Of a stretch of DNA of 64,000 bases, positions 34,991-44,495 are shown piece after piece. The DNA lies in contig NZ_BPFJ01000002.1 of NCBI RefSeq assembly GCF_019972115.1, positions 248,001-312,000 of the forward strand, given 5' to 3'. Position numbers and translations under genes: made by a program. Source of the DNA: Sulfurovum sp. TSL6. Lineage in GTDB: Bacteria > Campylobacterota > Campylobacteria > Campylobacterales > Sulfurovaceae. Within the stretch, counting starts at the first letter, position 1. Every line of letters begins with the position of its first letter. Below the pieces are notes generated by a model that was not told the DNA's origin, did no database searches, and was given only the letters and a program-made list of their open reading frames with translations.

Positions 34991-36865
34991 TTACTCTACT
35001 TCTGCATCGATAACATCGTCATCATCTGCTTTTTTTGCTTCAGGGTTTGCACCGCCTTGTTCTTTAGCGTACATAGCTTCAGCAAGCTTGTGACTTTTTT
35101 CAGTCAATGCTTTTACTTTTTCTTCTATCTGCTCTTTTGTTGCAGAGTCATCTTTAAGTATAGTTTCAAGCTCTTCGATAGCCGCTTCGATACTTGCTTT
35201 TTCTGTCGCATCAAAGTTTTCACCGAGATCACTCAATGACTTTTTCGTTTGGTGAACCAATGCATCCGCCTGGTTTCTTGCCTCAACTACTTCTTTTCTT
35301 TTTTCATCTTCAGCCTTGTGTGCTTCAGCATCTTGAACCATTTTTTCGATCTCTTCATCTGAAAGTCCAGACGAACCAGTGATCTTGATCTCTTGAGATT
35401 TACCCGTACCTTTATCTTGCGCAGATACAGTCAGGATACCGTTCGCATCAATATCAAATGTGACTTCGATCTGTGGTACACCTCTTGGTGCTGCCGGGAT
35501 ATCTCTAAGCTCGAACATACCAAGTGATTTGTTGTCTTTTGAGAACTCTCTTTCACCTTGAAGTACATGGATGCTCACCGCTGGTTGATTGTCTTCTGCC
35601 GTTGAGAACACTTGTGACTTCTTCGCTGGGATCGTTGTTCCTTTTTCGATCACTTTCGTTGTTACTCCACCTAACGTTTCAATACCAAGACTCAATGGCG
35701 TTACATCAAGTAAAAGTACATCTTTCACATCACCTGCAAGTACCCCACCTTGGATAGCTGCACCAAGTGCAACCACTTCATCCGGATTCACAGATTTATT
35801 AAGCTCTTTACTAAAGAATTTTTTCATCTCTTCTTGCACCAATGGTACTCTTGTAGAACCACCGACCATCACCACTTCATTGATATCTGAAGTGTTAAGA
35901 CCCGCATCTTTAAGTACACCTTGAACCGTTTTGATCGTACTTGCTACCAAGTCACCAATAAGTGATTCAAATTTTGCTCTAGTGATCTTTGTCACTAAGT
36001 GTTTTGGTCCTGATGCATCAGCCGTAATGAACGGAAGGTTTATTTCTGTTTCAGTTGATGATGAAAGCTCTTTTTTTGCTGTTTCAGCCGCATCTTTAAC
36101 CCTTTGAAGTGCCATCACATCCGCTTTAACATCGATACCAGTCTCAGCTTTGAATTCATTTGCTACAAAATCAATGATCTTGTTATCAAAGTCATCACCA
36201 CCAAGGAATGCATCACCACCTGTTGCCATAACTTCAACCACACCGTCACCTGTTTCAAGTGCAGTAACGTCAAATGTACCACCACCAAGATCGTAAACTA
36301 CGATCTGCTCTGATTCTTTTTTATCAAGCCCATACGCAAGTGCAGCTGCTGTAGGCTCATTGATGATACGAAGTACATTTAGTCCTGCGATCGTTCCAGC
36401 TTCTTTTGTTGCTTTTCTTTGTGCATCATTGAAGTATGCCGGTACTGTAATAACTGCATCTGTTACTGCTTCACCAAGGTATGCTTCTGCATCTTCTTTC
36501 ATTTTCATAAGTACTTTTGCAGAGATCTCTTGTGGTGTATAGGTTTTACCTGCCACTTCGATCGCACATGCACCAGATCTGTCTATAATGTGGTAAGGAA
36601 GTTTCTCTTGCGCTTCTTTAGCCTTATCTTCACTCATCATAAGACCCATAATTCTTTTAATAGAATAAATTGTCTTTTCAGGGTTTGTGATCGCTTGTCT
36701 TTTTGCAGACTCTCCTACAAGTACTTCACCTTTATCTGTAAATGCAACAATAGAAGGTGTCGTATTTTTACCCTCTTTGTTAGCGATGATCTTTGCTTCA
36801 CCATTTTCAAACACTGCCATTGCAGAGTTTGTTGTTCCTAAATCTATTCCTAATACTTTTGCCAT
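34991..36865 (-). CDS. dnaK: Chaperone DnaK (Hsp70)
   Basis: The 624-residue ATP-dependent chaperone shows [15 protein letters not shown] at the N-terminus, [23 protein letters not shown] and the substrate-binding domain ([18 protein letters not shown]). The C-terminal helical lid ends in [11 protein letters not shown]. It works with the DnaJ at 40629 and the GrpE encoded 31 bases upstream on the same strand. Confidence 0.98.
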   Translation of the reverse strand: MAKVLGIDLGTTNSAMAVFENGEAKIIANKEGKNTTPSIVAFTDKGEVLVGESAKRQAITNPEKTIYSIKRIMGLMMSEDKAKEAQEKLPYHIIDRSGACAIEVAGKTYTPQEISAKVLMKMKEDAEAYLGEAVTDAVITVPAYFNDAQRKATKEAGTIAGLNVLRIINEPTAAALAYGLDKKESEQIVVYDLGGGTFDVTALETGDGVVEVMATGGDAFLGGDDFDNKIIDFVANEFKAETGIDVKADVMALQRVKDAAETAKKELSSSTETEINLPFITADASGPKHLVTKITRAKFESLIGDLVASTIKTVQGVLKDAGLNTSDINEVVMVGGSTRVPLVQEEMKKFFSKELNKSVNPDEVVALGAAIQGGVLAGDVKDVLLLDVTPLSLGIETLGGVTTKVIEKGTTIPAKKSQVFSTAEDNQPAVSIHVLQGEREFSKDNKSLGMFELRDIPAAPRGVPQIEVTFDIDANGILTVSAQDKGTGKSQEIKITGSSGLSDEEIEKMVQDAEAHKAEDEKRKEVVEARNQADALVHQTKKSLSDLGENFDATEKASIEAAIEELETILKDDSATKEQIEEKVKALTEKSHKLAEAMYAKEQGGANPEAKKADDDDVIDAEVE

Positions 36866-36896
36866 ATTAAATCCTTAACTATTCTATTTTATTTGT

Positions 36897-37436
36897 TTAT
36901 TTACAGGTTGAAACCATCGCTGGTCTGAGTACACGATCTTTTATCGTATACCCTTTTTGCATCACTTGAACTATCTCACCTGTTTCATGTGCATCACTTT
37001 CAACTTGCATGATCGCTTGATGTACTTCCGGATCAAATTCACCTTCACATTCAACTGCTTTGATATGGTTTTTTTCTAAAACCTTTTTCAGTTGTTCATG
37101 CGTAAGGTTTACACCCTCTTTCATCTTTTCTAAGACTTCAGAACTGTCTCCACTCTCTTCCATAGATGCCAATGCATTTTCAAAAGAGTCCATGACTGCC
37201 AAAATGTCTTTTGCAAAACTCTCATTTGCATAAGCCACTGCATTCATTTTATCTTTCTCTAAACGTTTTTTAGCATTTTCAAAGTCAGCATGGGCTCTGA
37301 GATACTTATCTTTATAGTCAGCAGCTTCTGCAAGCGCAGCTTCAAGAGGGTCAACTTCCGCAGTCTCCTCTACTTCTGTTTGCTCTTCGACTTCTTCAGC
37401 CTGAGACTCTTCAAGATTTTCATTCTCTTGACTCAT
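36897..37436 (-). CDS. grpE: Nucleotide exchange factor GrpE
   Basis: The 179-residue protein starts with about 30 acidic residues and a long coiled coil, then the beta domain (GEFDPEVHQAIMQVES and GYTIKDRVLRPAMVSTCK). It releases ADP from DnaK. AAAGGAGG lies before the ATG. It is first in the grpE-dnaK transcript. The hrcA gene that usually precedes it in this lineage is not here. Confidence 0.96.
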   Translation of the reverse strand: MSQENENLEESQAEEVEEQTEVEETAEVDPLEAALAEAADYKDKYLRAHADFENAKKRLEKDKMNAVAYANESFAKDILAVMDSFENALASMEESGDSSEVLEKMKEGVNLTHEQLKKVLEKNHIKAVECEGEFDPEVHQAIMQVESDAHETGEIVQVMQKGYTIKDRVLRPAMVSTCK

Positions 37437-37491
37437 ATACAGACCTCCTTTGGTTATAAATATTGCACCTTCATATCTAATGCTTGCGGCA

Positions 37492-37521
37492 ATTATACAA
37501 CATTGAGTGTACCTTTGTCAA
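37492..37521 (-). promoter_or_regulatory. Sigma-70 promoter of grpE-dnaK
   Basis: On the minus strand TTGACA (37521-37516) and TATAAT (37497-37492) are both perfect, 18 bases apart, about 55 bases before the grpE start. The -35 box lies inside one of the HAIR-like elements. Confidence 0.75.
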
Positions 37522-37548
37522 GTACTACTTGAGTGAATATGACTAAAC
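37502..37548. promoter_or_regulatory. Two tandem HAIR-like elements (candidate HspR operators)
   Basis: The HspR operator consensus is CTTGAGT-N7-ACTCAAG. At 37528-37548 the sequence is CTTGAGT-N7-ACTAAAC (12 of 14). At 37502-37522 it is ATTGAGT-N7-TGTCAAG (11 of 14). Both have exactly seven spacer bases, lie 26 bases apart, and cover or abut the -35 box, as expected for repression. Confidence 0.6.
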
Positions 37549-37658
37549 TTAATAGAATGTGCCTAAAGATAGGTTAGCAGATTGATGTGTAACTTGTGTG
37601 TACGAGTGAAAATTTTGGTGATTTGAGGGGGAAAAGTGTGTATGTATGTGTATAAAAC

Positions 37659-37679
37659 TTACCAGCCAAAGGCTGATAA
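37659..37679 (-). terminator. Terminator of rpsO
   Basis: TTATCAGCC pairs with GGCTGGTAA (one wobble) around a 3-base loop, 11 bases after the rpsO stop, followed by GTTTTAT on the minus strand. Confidence 0.65.
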
Positions 37680-37690
37680 GGGATGCAGTA

Positions 37691-37960
37691 TTAGTTTCTA
37701 ATACCAAGATCTGCTTTGATAGTGTTCCATCTAGCAAGATCTGTATTTTTAAGATATCTCATAAGTCTTCTTCTTTGACCTACTAGTTTAAGTAGTCCTA
37801 GTCTTGAAGAGTGATCTTTTTTGTTTGTTTTAAGGTGATCAGTTAAGTATTTGATTCTCTCTGTAATAAGAGCTACTTGTACTTCTGTTGAACCTGTGTC
37901 GCCGTTTCCTCTAGCATATTTAGCAATAATTTCTGCTTTTTTCGCCTGATCTAAAGCCAT
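37691..37960 (-). CDS. rpsO: 30S ribosomal protein S15
   Basis: The 89-residue protein matches S15 throughout (ALDQAKKAEIIAKYARGNGDTGSTEVQ, HSSRLGLLKLVGQRRRLMRYL). It binds 16S rRNA in the small subunit. The ATG at 37960 has AGGAGG 5 bases upstream; the open frame extends 29 codons further but those residues are not part of S15. Confidence 0.97.
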   Translation of the reverse strand: MALDQAKKAEIIAKYARGNGDTGSTEVQVALITERIKYLTDHLKTNKKDHSSRLGLLKLVGQRRRLMRYLKNTDLARWNTIKADLGIRN

Positions 37961-38072
37961 AATGACCTCCTGATTGGTATTTAATTTCCAAAATTCAATT
38001 TGGGAACGCAATAATAGCATAATAAGCTTAGACGAATATTGACACATACCATGCCTACTTTAATGTAAATTA

Positions 38073-38089
38073 GAGTAAAATACTCCTAA
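38073..38089 (+). promoter_or_regulatory. Imperfect palindrome before the Rrf2 regulator
   Basis: GAGTA-N3-TACTC, with partly matching flanks (TTA / TAA), lies 20-35 bases before the regulator gene. Autoregulation by the Rrf2 protein is a guess. Confidence 0.25.
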
Positions 38090-38108
38090 TTAATAAAAAG
38101 GTTTTATT

Positions 38109-38507
38109 ATGCTATTGACCCGTGCAAGTGAATATGCTCTACTCTCTTTAGATGCTATACGAAAATCTGACATTCCTATCGGTGCAGAACAGTTGGCGAA
38201 TGAACTGTGTATCCCTAAAAGTTTTCTTGCAAAGATTTTACAAAGTCTTGCAAAAAAAGGCATCCTCGAATCACGTAAAGGTGCACATGGCGGATTTATC
38301 TTAGCCAAAGATGTGAATGAAATCAGTGTGAATGATATCATTTTTGCTGCTGAAGGTAAATCACCTGCTGTGTTTGACTGTACCAGCTATACAAGTACCT
38401 GTCCAAACGGGACCATAGGAAGCTGTGCCATCTCACCTTTTCTGATAAATTTTCAAACGAAGATAGATGACTTTTTAAATGGTTTAACGCTAGGCGACAT
38501 ACTTTAA
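38109..38507 (+). CDS. Rrf2-family transcriptional regulator
   Basis: The 132-residue regulator begins with LLTRASEYALLSLDAI, the family's winged-helix start, with SFLAKILQSLAKKGILESRKGAHGGF as recognition helix and wing. Three cysteines (FDC...TSTC...GSC, about residues 93-110) match the Fe-S ligands of IscR/NsrR/RsrR-type sensors. It could sense iron-sulfur status, NO or redox. No adjacent isc/suf genes are seen. No strong ribosome site, but AAAAAGG lies upstream. Confidence 0.87.
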   Translation: MLLTRASEYALLSLDAIRKSDIPIGAEQLANELCIPKSFLAKILQSLAKKGILESRKGAHGGFILAKDVNEISVNDIIFAAEGKSPAVFDCTSYTSTCPNGTIGSCAISPFLINFQTKIDDFLNGLTLGDIL

Positions 38508-38607
38508 ATACACACTTCTTTCTCCTCTTCAGGGTTGACTCTATCGACCCTACAAGTACTTCATTGTATAATGCACTTATATTTTAACCTCAAAAAGGCA
38601 TATTTTT

Positions 38608-39651
38608 ATGAAACAACATGTTTACCACCTCTCCCATATAGATCTTGATGGCTATGGATGTCAATATCTCTCGGAACAATGTTTCGACACCATCGACTGC
38701 TATAATGCAAACTATGGTCCTGAAGTACCCGCAAGACTTGGCGAGATTGTTAAAAAGATAGAACAGGATAAGTTTTTACATGGAGATGATGTCGAAGCAC
38801 TCATTCTCATCACAGACCTCAACCTCACTACCAAAGAAGGTACCTGGATAGAAAAAGAAGCTGTACGTATCGGTGCGAAGCTCCAACTGCTTGATCATCA
38901 TGCTACAGGAGCAAGTGCTGCAGAACGTTTTGCCTGGTATAAACTTGACACAACACGTTGTGCTACACTGATCACCTATGACTGGCTGCAACAACATTAT
39001 GACTTTGATAAGAATAGTGACTTAGCTAGCATCGTAAAAGCGATCAATGCCATAGATATTTGGCTTAGTGAGGACACCCTTTTTGAATATGGAAAAGTAA
39101 TGCTTGGTATGATCTCCGGAGCAAGAGAAGTCAACCGTATTTTATTTCCGGCACAGGACAGAGCCTTTAAACTCTCTCTTATAGAAGCAGCGAAACAAAG
39201 AGTCAATGATGAAAATGCACCTATACAACTAGATGATGATCTACACCAGATTAAAAAATCTTTTTTTAGACAGGCAGAGAACAACACCAAAGACAATCTC
39301 GTTGCCTTTTATGTCACAGACCTGCTCACAAGAGACAAACAACGTCTTACTATAACCTATAAAGGTTATAAGGGGATACTTGGCTACAATGTGGGCAATA
39401 CATCCATTATAGGAAATACCTGTATGGTAGAAAATGATGACTATGACTTCTATATGGATGTGAACTTCAGAGGGCACTTTTCACTCAGAAGCAACAATAA
39501 ACTGGATGTCTCAGCAATGGCTGCTCACATAGGGAATGGTGGGGGACACCCCAATGCAAGCGGTGGAAAGATAGAAGGGTACAAAGATTCTTTTGTCTAT
39601 GCTGATGTGCGTAAGTTTGTACAGGATTATATCGATAAGAAGTGCGAATAA
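38608..39651 (+). CDS. DHH-family phosphoesterase (nanoRNase/NrnB-like)
   Basis: The 347-residue enzyme has the N-terminal metal motifs LSHIDLDGYGCQY, ITDLNL and LLDHHATG (the DHH motif, about residue 97). The C-terminal DHHA1 part has AAHIGNGGGHPNASGGKI. Such proteins hydrolyse short oligonucleotides, pAp or cyclic dinucleotides; length and lack of extra domains favour an NrnB-like oligoribonuclease. Exact substrate is uncertain. Confidence 0.82.
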   Translation: MKQHVYHLSHIDLDGYGCQYLSEQCFDTIDCYNANYGPEVPARLGEIVKKIEQDKFLHGDDVEALILITDLNLTTKEGTWIEKEAVRIGAKLQLLDHHATGASAAERFAWYKLDTTRCATLITYDWLQQHYDFDKNSDLASIVKAINAIDIWLSEDTLFEYGKVMLGMISGAREVNRILFPAQDRAFKLSLIEAAKQRVNDENAPIQLDDDLHQIKKSFFRQAENNTKDNLVAFYVTDLLTRDKQRLTITYKGYKGILGYNVGNTSIIGNTCMVENDDYDFYMDVNFRGHFSLRSNNKLDVSAMAAHIGNGGGHPNASGGKIEGYKDSFVYADVRKFVQDYIDKKCE

Positions 39652-39675
39652 ACTATATATCCGATAGATACGCTG

Positions 39676-40245
39676 CTAGATCTTCACTCTCGCTTCTAAT
39701 GCGCGTGAGAGTGACATCACATCTATATTATCCAACTCTACCCCTGTAGGAACACCTTGCGCTATCTTGGTAAAGTGTATATCAAGACCTTTAAGCTTAT
39801 CTTCTATATAAAGTATCATCGTATCTGTAGCAATACTCGGAGGGAAAGCAAAGATGATCTCATCTACACCTCCTACGGCATAGAACAAATGTGCGTCATC
39901 CAGATCATGTACTTCTGTAACCACATAATAGACACCATCGAACTGTCCGCTCTCTTCAATGGTCAAGATATCTTTAGCACTTTGCACAATGCAAAGTTTT
40001 GTATTATCACGATAAGGATCAGAACAGATACTGCACAGTTCATCTTCACTCATATTATGACATTTGCTGCACTTTTGGATAGCATTGACCCCGGTTTCCA
40101 ATGCATGGGCCAATTTCATGGCAGCAAACCCATCTTCCATGACCGCATGATAGGCTAAGCGAATTGCTGTTTTCTTACCAATGGAGGGCAAAGAACCAAA
40201 AGCCTCCACCAAATTTTCAAATGCTTCTATCTTGTAGTGTTTCAT
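39676..40245 (-). CDS. recR: Recombination protein RecR
   Basis: The 189-residue protein has an N-terminal helix-hairpin-helix (LPSIGKKTAIRLAYH), a C4 zinc finger (CSKCHNMSEDELCSICSD, about residues 56-73) and a Toprim domain (LCIVQSAKDILTIEES). It loads RecA at gaps with RecO/RecF. The Toprim part is divergent (YYVVTEVHDLDD), as usual for this lineage. Its ATG overlaps the stop of the Dabb gene by one base. Confidence 0.93.
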   Translation of the reverse strand: MKHYKIEAFENLVEAFGSLPSIGKKTAIRLAYHAVMEDGFAAMKLAHALETGVNAIQKCSKCHNMSEDELCSICSDPYRDNTKLCIVQSAKDILTIEESGQFDGVYYVVTEVHDLDDAHLFYAVGGVDEIIFAFPPSIATDTMILYIEDKLKGLDIHFTKIAQGVPTGVELDNIDVMSLSRALEARVKI

Positions 40246-40538
40246 TAGGCGCGTTCGTAATCCACTACTTTGGAGTATTCGACGACTGTCTTTATGAAGT
40301 CCACTACCTTAAGATGTTCAGGGTGTATGGCATAAGCATCCAATCCTTCTTTGCTTTCAAATACAGTTATGATGCTTAGGTCCATTGCGCGTTCTTCTGT
40401 AGAAAAATTCACCCCGACATCGATACTTCTCAGTGAAGGTACAGCACCCATGAGATTTTCCAACATTTGTTTTGCCTGTATGATATTGGCCTTTTTATTT
40501 TCTTCTTTAAATTTAAATGTAACGATATGTACAACCAT
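40245..40538 (-). CDS. Dabb (stress-responsive alpha/beta barrel) family protein
   Basis: The 97-residue protein starts MVVHIVTFKFKEENK and has VDVGVNFSTEERAMDLSIITVFESKEGLDAYAIHPEH-type sequence with the conserved C-terminal HP-x-H motif. Dabb proteins are dimeric barrels, mostly of unknown reaction. It is coupled to recR by a TAATG overlap. Confidence 0.85.
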   Translation of the reverse strand: MVVHIVTFKFKEENKKANIIQAKQMLENLMGAVPSLRSIDVGVNFSTEERAMDLSIITVFESKEGLDAYAIHPEHLKVVDFIKTVVEYSKVVDYERA

Positions 40539-40628
40539 AATGAACTACCTATATTTATATTTTTGTGATTATAACTAAATTATGGTAGAATTCGCCAAAA
40601 TCATTCCCGATATTATGGAGATATATTA

Positions 40629-41768
40629 ATGACAGATTTAGATTATTATGAAGTACTTGAAGTAAGTAAAGACTGTTCAGGTGCTGAGCTTAAAAAATCA
40701 TACAGAAAACTGGCGATGAAATATCATCCAGACAGAAATCCTGATGATAAAGAAGCTGAAGATAAGTTCAAAATAGTCAACGAAGCCTATCAAGTACTCA
40801 GTGATGAAGAAAAAAGAGCGGTTTATGATCGTTACGGTAAAGCAGGTCTTGAAGGCCAAGGTGGTATGGGTGGCGGATTCGGCGGTGCAAATATGGATGA
40901 CATCATGGATATCTTTAACTCTATGTTTGGTGGTTCCGGTGGTGGATTTGGCGGAGGTTTCGGTCGAACACGTAGAGACCCGGGCCAAAAATATGCACTC
41001 GATTTTGAAATAGAACTTCCATTAAAATTCCATGAAGCTGTCTTTGGTTGCGAAAAGAAGATAGACATCCGTTATAAAACACCTTGTACAGATTGTAAAG
41101 GTACGGGTGCAAAAGATGCAAAACTAGAGACGTGTGACTACTGTCAAGGTCAAGGCCAGGTACTAATGAGACAAGGACCTATGCAGTTTGCACAAACATG
41201 TCCGAAATGCCATGGTCAAGGACAAAGTATAAAAGAAGAGTGTGGAAGCTGTCATGGTAAAGGATATCATGAAGAAGAAGACACAGTCACTGTAAATATT
41301 CCTGCTGGTGTAGACTCAGGGAACCGTCTCAGAGCACAAGGTTATGGTAACGAAGCTATCAATGGACAACGTGGTGACCTCTACCTTACTTTCCATGTAG
41401 AAGAAGATGAAAACTTTATCCGAAATGGAAATGATATCTATATAGAAGTACCTGTATTCTTTACACAAGCTATACTAGGAGAAACTATCTCTATCCCTGC
41501 GCTTGATGGTGAATTGGAACTGGAACTTAAACAAAGCACCAAAGATAAAGAGCAATTTGTCTTCGACGGTGAGGGTATCACAGATGTACATGGCGGACGC
41601 AAAGGCCGTCTTATCGCACAGGTTCGTATGGTCTTACCTAAGAAGATCAATGATGAGCAAAAAGAACTCCTTGAAAAACTCCAGGATAGTTATGGTGTAG
41701 AGAGCCGTCCACATAAAAGTGCTTTTGATTCTGCATTTGACAGAGTAAAAAATTGGTTTAAAAGCTAA
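40629..41768 (+). CDS. dnaJ: Chaperone DnaJ (Hsp40)
   Basis: The 379-residue type I Hsp40 has a J domain with YHPDRNPDD (about residues 34-42), a Gly/Phe-rich linker (about residues 75-118), four CxxCxGxG zinc repeats ([32 protein letters not shown]; about residues 155-210) and the C-terminal beta domains. It stimulates DnaK. GGAG lies upstream. It is monocistronic here and no HAIR element was found in front of it. Confidence 0.97.
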   Translation: MTDLDYYEVLEVSKDCSGAELKKSYRKLAMKYHPDRNPDDKEAEDKFKIVNEAYQVLSDEEKRAVYDRYGKAGLEGQGGMGGGFGGANMDDIMDIFNSMFGGSGGGFGGGFGRTRRDPGQKYALDFEIELPLKFHEAVFGCEKKIDIRYKTPCTDCKGTGAKDAKLETCDYCQGQGQVLMRQGPMQFAQTCPKCHGQGQSIKEECGSCHGKGYHEEEDTVTVNIPAGVDSGNRLRAQGYGNEAINGQRGDLYLTFHVEEDENFIRNGNDIYIEVPVFFTQAILGETISIPALDGELELELKQSTKDKEQFVFDGEGITDVHGGRKGRLIAQVRMVLPKKINDEQKELLEKLQDSYGVESRPHKSAFDSAFDRVKNWFKS

Positions 41769-41781
41769 ACCTTCCTCCTAG

Positions 41782-41803
41782 GTGGGCTTTGCCCACTGTT
41801 TTC
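41782..41803 (+). terminator. Terminator of dnaJ
   Basis: GTGGGC pairs with GCCCAC around a 3-base loop and is followed by TGTTTTCT, 14 bases after the dnaJ stop. Confidence 0.75.
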
Positions 41804-41825
41804 TATACCTTCTCTTCTTTCTATT

Positions 41826-41844
41826 ATAAATGATAATAATTTTC
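41826..41844 (+). promoter_or_regulatory. Fur-like box upstream of the ferritin-like gene
   Basis: The 19 bases match 14 of 19 positions of GATAATGATAATCATTATC, about 70 bases before the start codon. Iron storage genes are commonly under Fur control. Confidence 0.55.
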
Positions 41845-41911
41845 CTTTAAGTTCATAAGACTATACTGACATTAAGAAGATTGTTTTCTTCATTTTACTA
41901 AGAAAGGATAC

Positions 41912-42427
41912 ATGATGGCAGTAAGAGGAAATTCGATTATCAAAGGTTTAGATATCAAAGAGATTATTACCATGCTCAACAAAGCGTATGCGGATGAATG
42001 GTTAGCTTATTATCAATATTTCATTGAAGCAAAAGTTATCAAAGGTATTATGAAAGATGCAGCAATAGCAGAACTCACACAACATGCTACAGATGAACTC
42101 AGACATGCAAATATGATAGCAGACAGGATTCTCCAACTTGGCGGAACTCCTCTCCTTCATCCACAAGAGTGGTTTACGCATACGAACTGTGGATATGAAG
42201 AACCAAAAGATTTTGATGTCGTGAGTATCCTTGAAGATTCAATTAAAGGGGAGCAGTGTGCGATATCAGTCTATTCTGAACTTACTGATATGACACGGGA
42301 TAAAGATATAGTGACCTATGATATCGTCTCGGAAATACTTGCAGATGAAGTAGAACACGAAGAAGATCTTCAGGCACTCCATGATGATATCAGTGAGTTT
42401 GTAGTGAGTCTCAAGAATAAGCTCTAA
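41912..42427 (+). CDS. Ferritin-like diiron protein (bacterioferritin/Dps-like)
   Basis: The 171-residue protein is an all-helical four-helix bundle. It has a first-helix Glu (ADEWLAYYQYF), an E-x-x-H (ATDELRHANMI, about residue 67), a third-helix Glu (IKGEQCAISVY) and E-x-x-H-E-E-D (DEVEHEEDLQ), the ligand set of a ferroxidase centre. It probably stores iron or protects against peroxide. Two adjacent ATGs (41912, 41915) follow AAAGGA; the second has the better spacing. A ZIP transporter follows after 12 bases. Confidence 0.85.
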   Translation: MMAVRGNSIIKGLDIKEIITMLNKAYADEWLAYYQYFIEAKVIKGIMKDAAIAELTQHATDELRHANMIADRILQLGGTPLLHPQEWFTHTNCGYEEPKDFDVVSILEDSIKGEQCAISVYSELTDMTRDKDIVTYDIVSEILADEVEHEEDLQALHDDISEFVVSLKNKL

Positions 42428-42439
42428 CAGGCACATAAA

Positions 42440-43264
42440 GTGGAAGCATTTACTTCTTCTCAGGTCTTGTCTGCATTTGCTTTGACACTTTTTGCAGGGC
42501 TGGCGACAGGACTGGGAGCTTTACTTACTTTTCTAAGCAGATCGACCAATACCAAATTTCTTTCTATAGGACTGGGCTTCTCTGCTGGGGTCATGATTTA
42601 CATCTCTTTTGTAGAGATCCTGACAAAATCGCAAGATGCATTTACACATAAATATGGTTCTCTCATGGGTGAAAGCTTAGGACTTTTTGCCTTCTTTTCT
42701 GGGATACTAGTCACATTTATCATCGATCAGCTTATCCCTGATAATGTCAATCCGCATCATGCTTTGGAATTTAATGAACAACACGCATCTAACCCATCAA
42801 ACCAGCATACTGCACTCTCAAGAGCAGGAGCATTTACTGCAATTGCTATTGCCATACACAATTTTCCCGAAGGATTTGCTACCTTTGTGATGGCACTGGA
42901 AGATATCAATTCTGGTATAGCGGTAGCCTTTGCCATAGCGATACACAACATTCCAGAAGGACTTGCTATCGCACTTCCGATCTATTATGCTACAAGAAAG
43001 AGAAAAAAAGCTTTTACCCTGGCTTTTGCATCAGGACTTACAGAACCTATTGGTGCACTCCTTGGGTATATGCTTCTAACGCCGCTTATGGGAGAATTGA
43101 CACTGGGGATCACATTTGGAATGGTGGCAGGCATTATGGTCTATATCTCATTTGATGAGTTATTGCCTACTGCCAGACGATATGGAAATGACCACACTGT
43201 CATTGTGGGCTTAGTCTTAGGAATGTTTGTCATGGCACTTAGCCTCATTCTCTTTCAACTATGA
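42440..43264 (+). CDS. zupT: ZIP-family metal transporter (ZupT-like)
   Basis: The 274-residue membrane protein has eight helices, with the metal-site motifs HNFPEGFATF (about residue 142) and HNIPEGLAIA (about residue 170) of ZupT/ZIP importers. ZupT takes up zinc, iron and other divalent metals. The start is GTG with only a weak CAGG upstream, so translation may be coupled to the ferritin-like gene 12 bases before it. The pair makes sense as metal import plus storage. Confidence 0.9.
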   Translation: MEAFTSSQVLSAFALTLFAGLATGLGALLTFLSRSTNTKFLSIGLGFSAGVMIYISFVEILTKSQDAFTHKYGSLMGESLGLFAFFSGILVTFIIDQLIPDNVNPHHALEFNEQHASNPSNQHTALSRAGAFTAIAIAIHNFPEGFATFVMALEDINSGIAVAFAIAIHNIPEGLAIALPIYYATRKRKKAFTLAFASGLTEPIGALLGYMLLTPLMGELTLGITFGMVAGIMVYISFDELLPTARRYGNDHTVIVGLVLGMFVMALSLILFQL

Positions 43265-44056
43265 AACTCGCTGATGTAGTATCACTTTAGACTCTGATGG
43301 TTCACAACTAGAGGTATCCTTCCTACTATCATAGGCGATTACATACACTTCATCTCCACTTTGCAGATAATTATTCTCACCAAACGCTGCATAGGCTGTT
43401 GCACCTATAGAGATGAGGGCCTGTTTAGGATAATGTGTGGCTTGAAGATGTGCAGCAATATCTTCTAAGGGACCAAAATCTTCTTGTGTGTTCATTTTGT
43501 CTATCAACCATGTTTTGAGCTTTGTATAGAAATAAGAGTAACCTAGCAGTGGTGCATCTACACCATAGGGATGTAATATACCTTCGCGTTTCACAAAAGA
43601 GCATAAATGGTAATGATCCATCACACCGCCCTCTTCAAATCTGTCAATAGATATCCATTTGTCCCCTATGCCTTTAGAGTTAAGGCCCCAGGACTTTTTT
43701 TCTGAAATCTTTTTTGCCCCTTCTTTACGAATGGTACAGTCATTGAATGTAGTAAATTTTTGAGCCATGAGATCAATGACTTTTTTCCCCTCATCATATA
43801 CAATATCAAAAAGTACAGCGATTTCCGGTTCGACTTGTGCATTTGCTTCATAATCTGGAAGCGTGAGTGTATCTGTACCTATAGAGTACACTCCTAAAAA
43901 AGAGTCTGATCCAGGAAGATAAAAAGGAAATATACCTTTAGGTGCATCAGGTTCAGCAGTTATAACATTTTCAAAGTCTTTGAGTTCGCCTGCTTGTTCC
44001 AAATGGTGTGCAAAATTTCCTGCGACACCTAAACCTATTGTATTTTGTAATTGCAT
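43259..44056 (-). CDS. DUF5718-like conserved protein
   Basis: The 265-residue cytoplasmic protein starts with NTIGLGVAGNFAHHLEQAG and includes EPEIAVLFDIVYDEG and GDEVYVIAYDS, a layout that recalls the fumarylacetoacetate-hydrolase fold. I believe it belongs to the DUF5718 family found in Campylobacterota; no reaction is known. Its end overlaps the end of zupT by 6 bases (convergent). Confidence 0.7.
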   Translation of the reverse strand: MQLQNTIGLGVAGNFAHHLEQAGELKDFENVITAEPDAPKGIFPFYLPGSDSFLGVYSIGTDTLTLPDYEANAQVEPEIAVLFDIVYDEGKKVIDLMAQKFTTFNDCTIRKEGAKKISEKKSWGLNSKGIGDKWISIDRFEEGGVMDHYHLCSFVKREGILHPYGVDAPLLGYSYFYTKLKTWLIDKMNTQEDFGPLEDIAAHLQATHYPKQALISIGATAYAAFGENNYLQSGDEVYVIAYDSRKDTSSCEPSESKVILHQRVS

Positions 44057-44146
44057 AAAAATCCTTAGATAAAGTATTAACGTAGTATATCTCAGGGATG
44101 TTTATAGGGTGTTTTAAAAAAGTTTAAGATGAAATGAGAGTGAAGG

Positions 44147-44174
44147 ATATCTACTACCCTAAGGGAGTAGATAT
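44147..44174 (-). terminator. Hairpin downstream of the HU gene
   Basis: ATATCTACT pairs with AGTAGATAT, continued by CCC/GGG around a 3-base loop with one bulged A, 11 bases after the HU stop. Confidence 0.55.
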
Positions 44175-44184
44175 GAGGGTGAAC

Positions 44185-44466
44185 TTAGTTACCTGCTACA
44201 GCGTCTTTAAGTGTTTTACCCATTTTGAATTTAGGTGCAGTATGTGCTGCTTTTGTATAAGTTTTATCAGTTCCAGGAACTTTACCACTTTTTTCTGCTA
44301 CTTCTACTGTAGAGAAAGTTCCGAAACCTACCAATGATACAGTTTCTTTTTTTACTAATGCATCAGTGACTGAAGTGATAAATGCTTTTACCGCTCTCTC
44401 TGCTGCTGCTTTACTTTCAAACTCACCGTTCTTCTGTACCAATTCTACGAAATCTGATTTTGTCAT
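44185..44466 (-). CDS. hup: HU-family nucleoid protein
   Basis: The 93-residue histone-like protein has MTKSDFVELVQ, then VSLVGFGTFSTVEVAEKSGKVPGT and the C-terminal PKFKMGKTLKDAV. It is a DNA-bending dimer. AAGGAAG lies before the ATG. The gene is monocistronic with its own promoter. Confidence 0.95.
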   Translation of the reverse strand: MTKSDFVELVQKNGEFESKAAAERAVKAFITSVTDALVKKETVSLVGFGTFSTVEVAEKSGKVPGTDKTYTKAAHTAPKFKMGKTLKDAVAGN

Positions 44467-44495
44467 TCTTACTTCCTTGTTTTTAAGATGGAATC

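Noticed and set aside
36104-36841. Plus-strand open frames opposite dnaK, including one of 140 codons
   Set aside because: They are antisense to a perfectly conserved gene, with the Cys/His/Phe-rich composition of complementary frames.
37437-37560. CIRCE element (TTAGCACTC-N9-GAGTGCTAA) before grpE
   Set aside because: No match; the GAGTG-type sequences present fit the HAIR spacing of seven bases instead.
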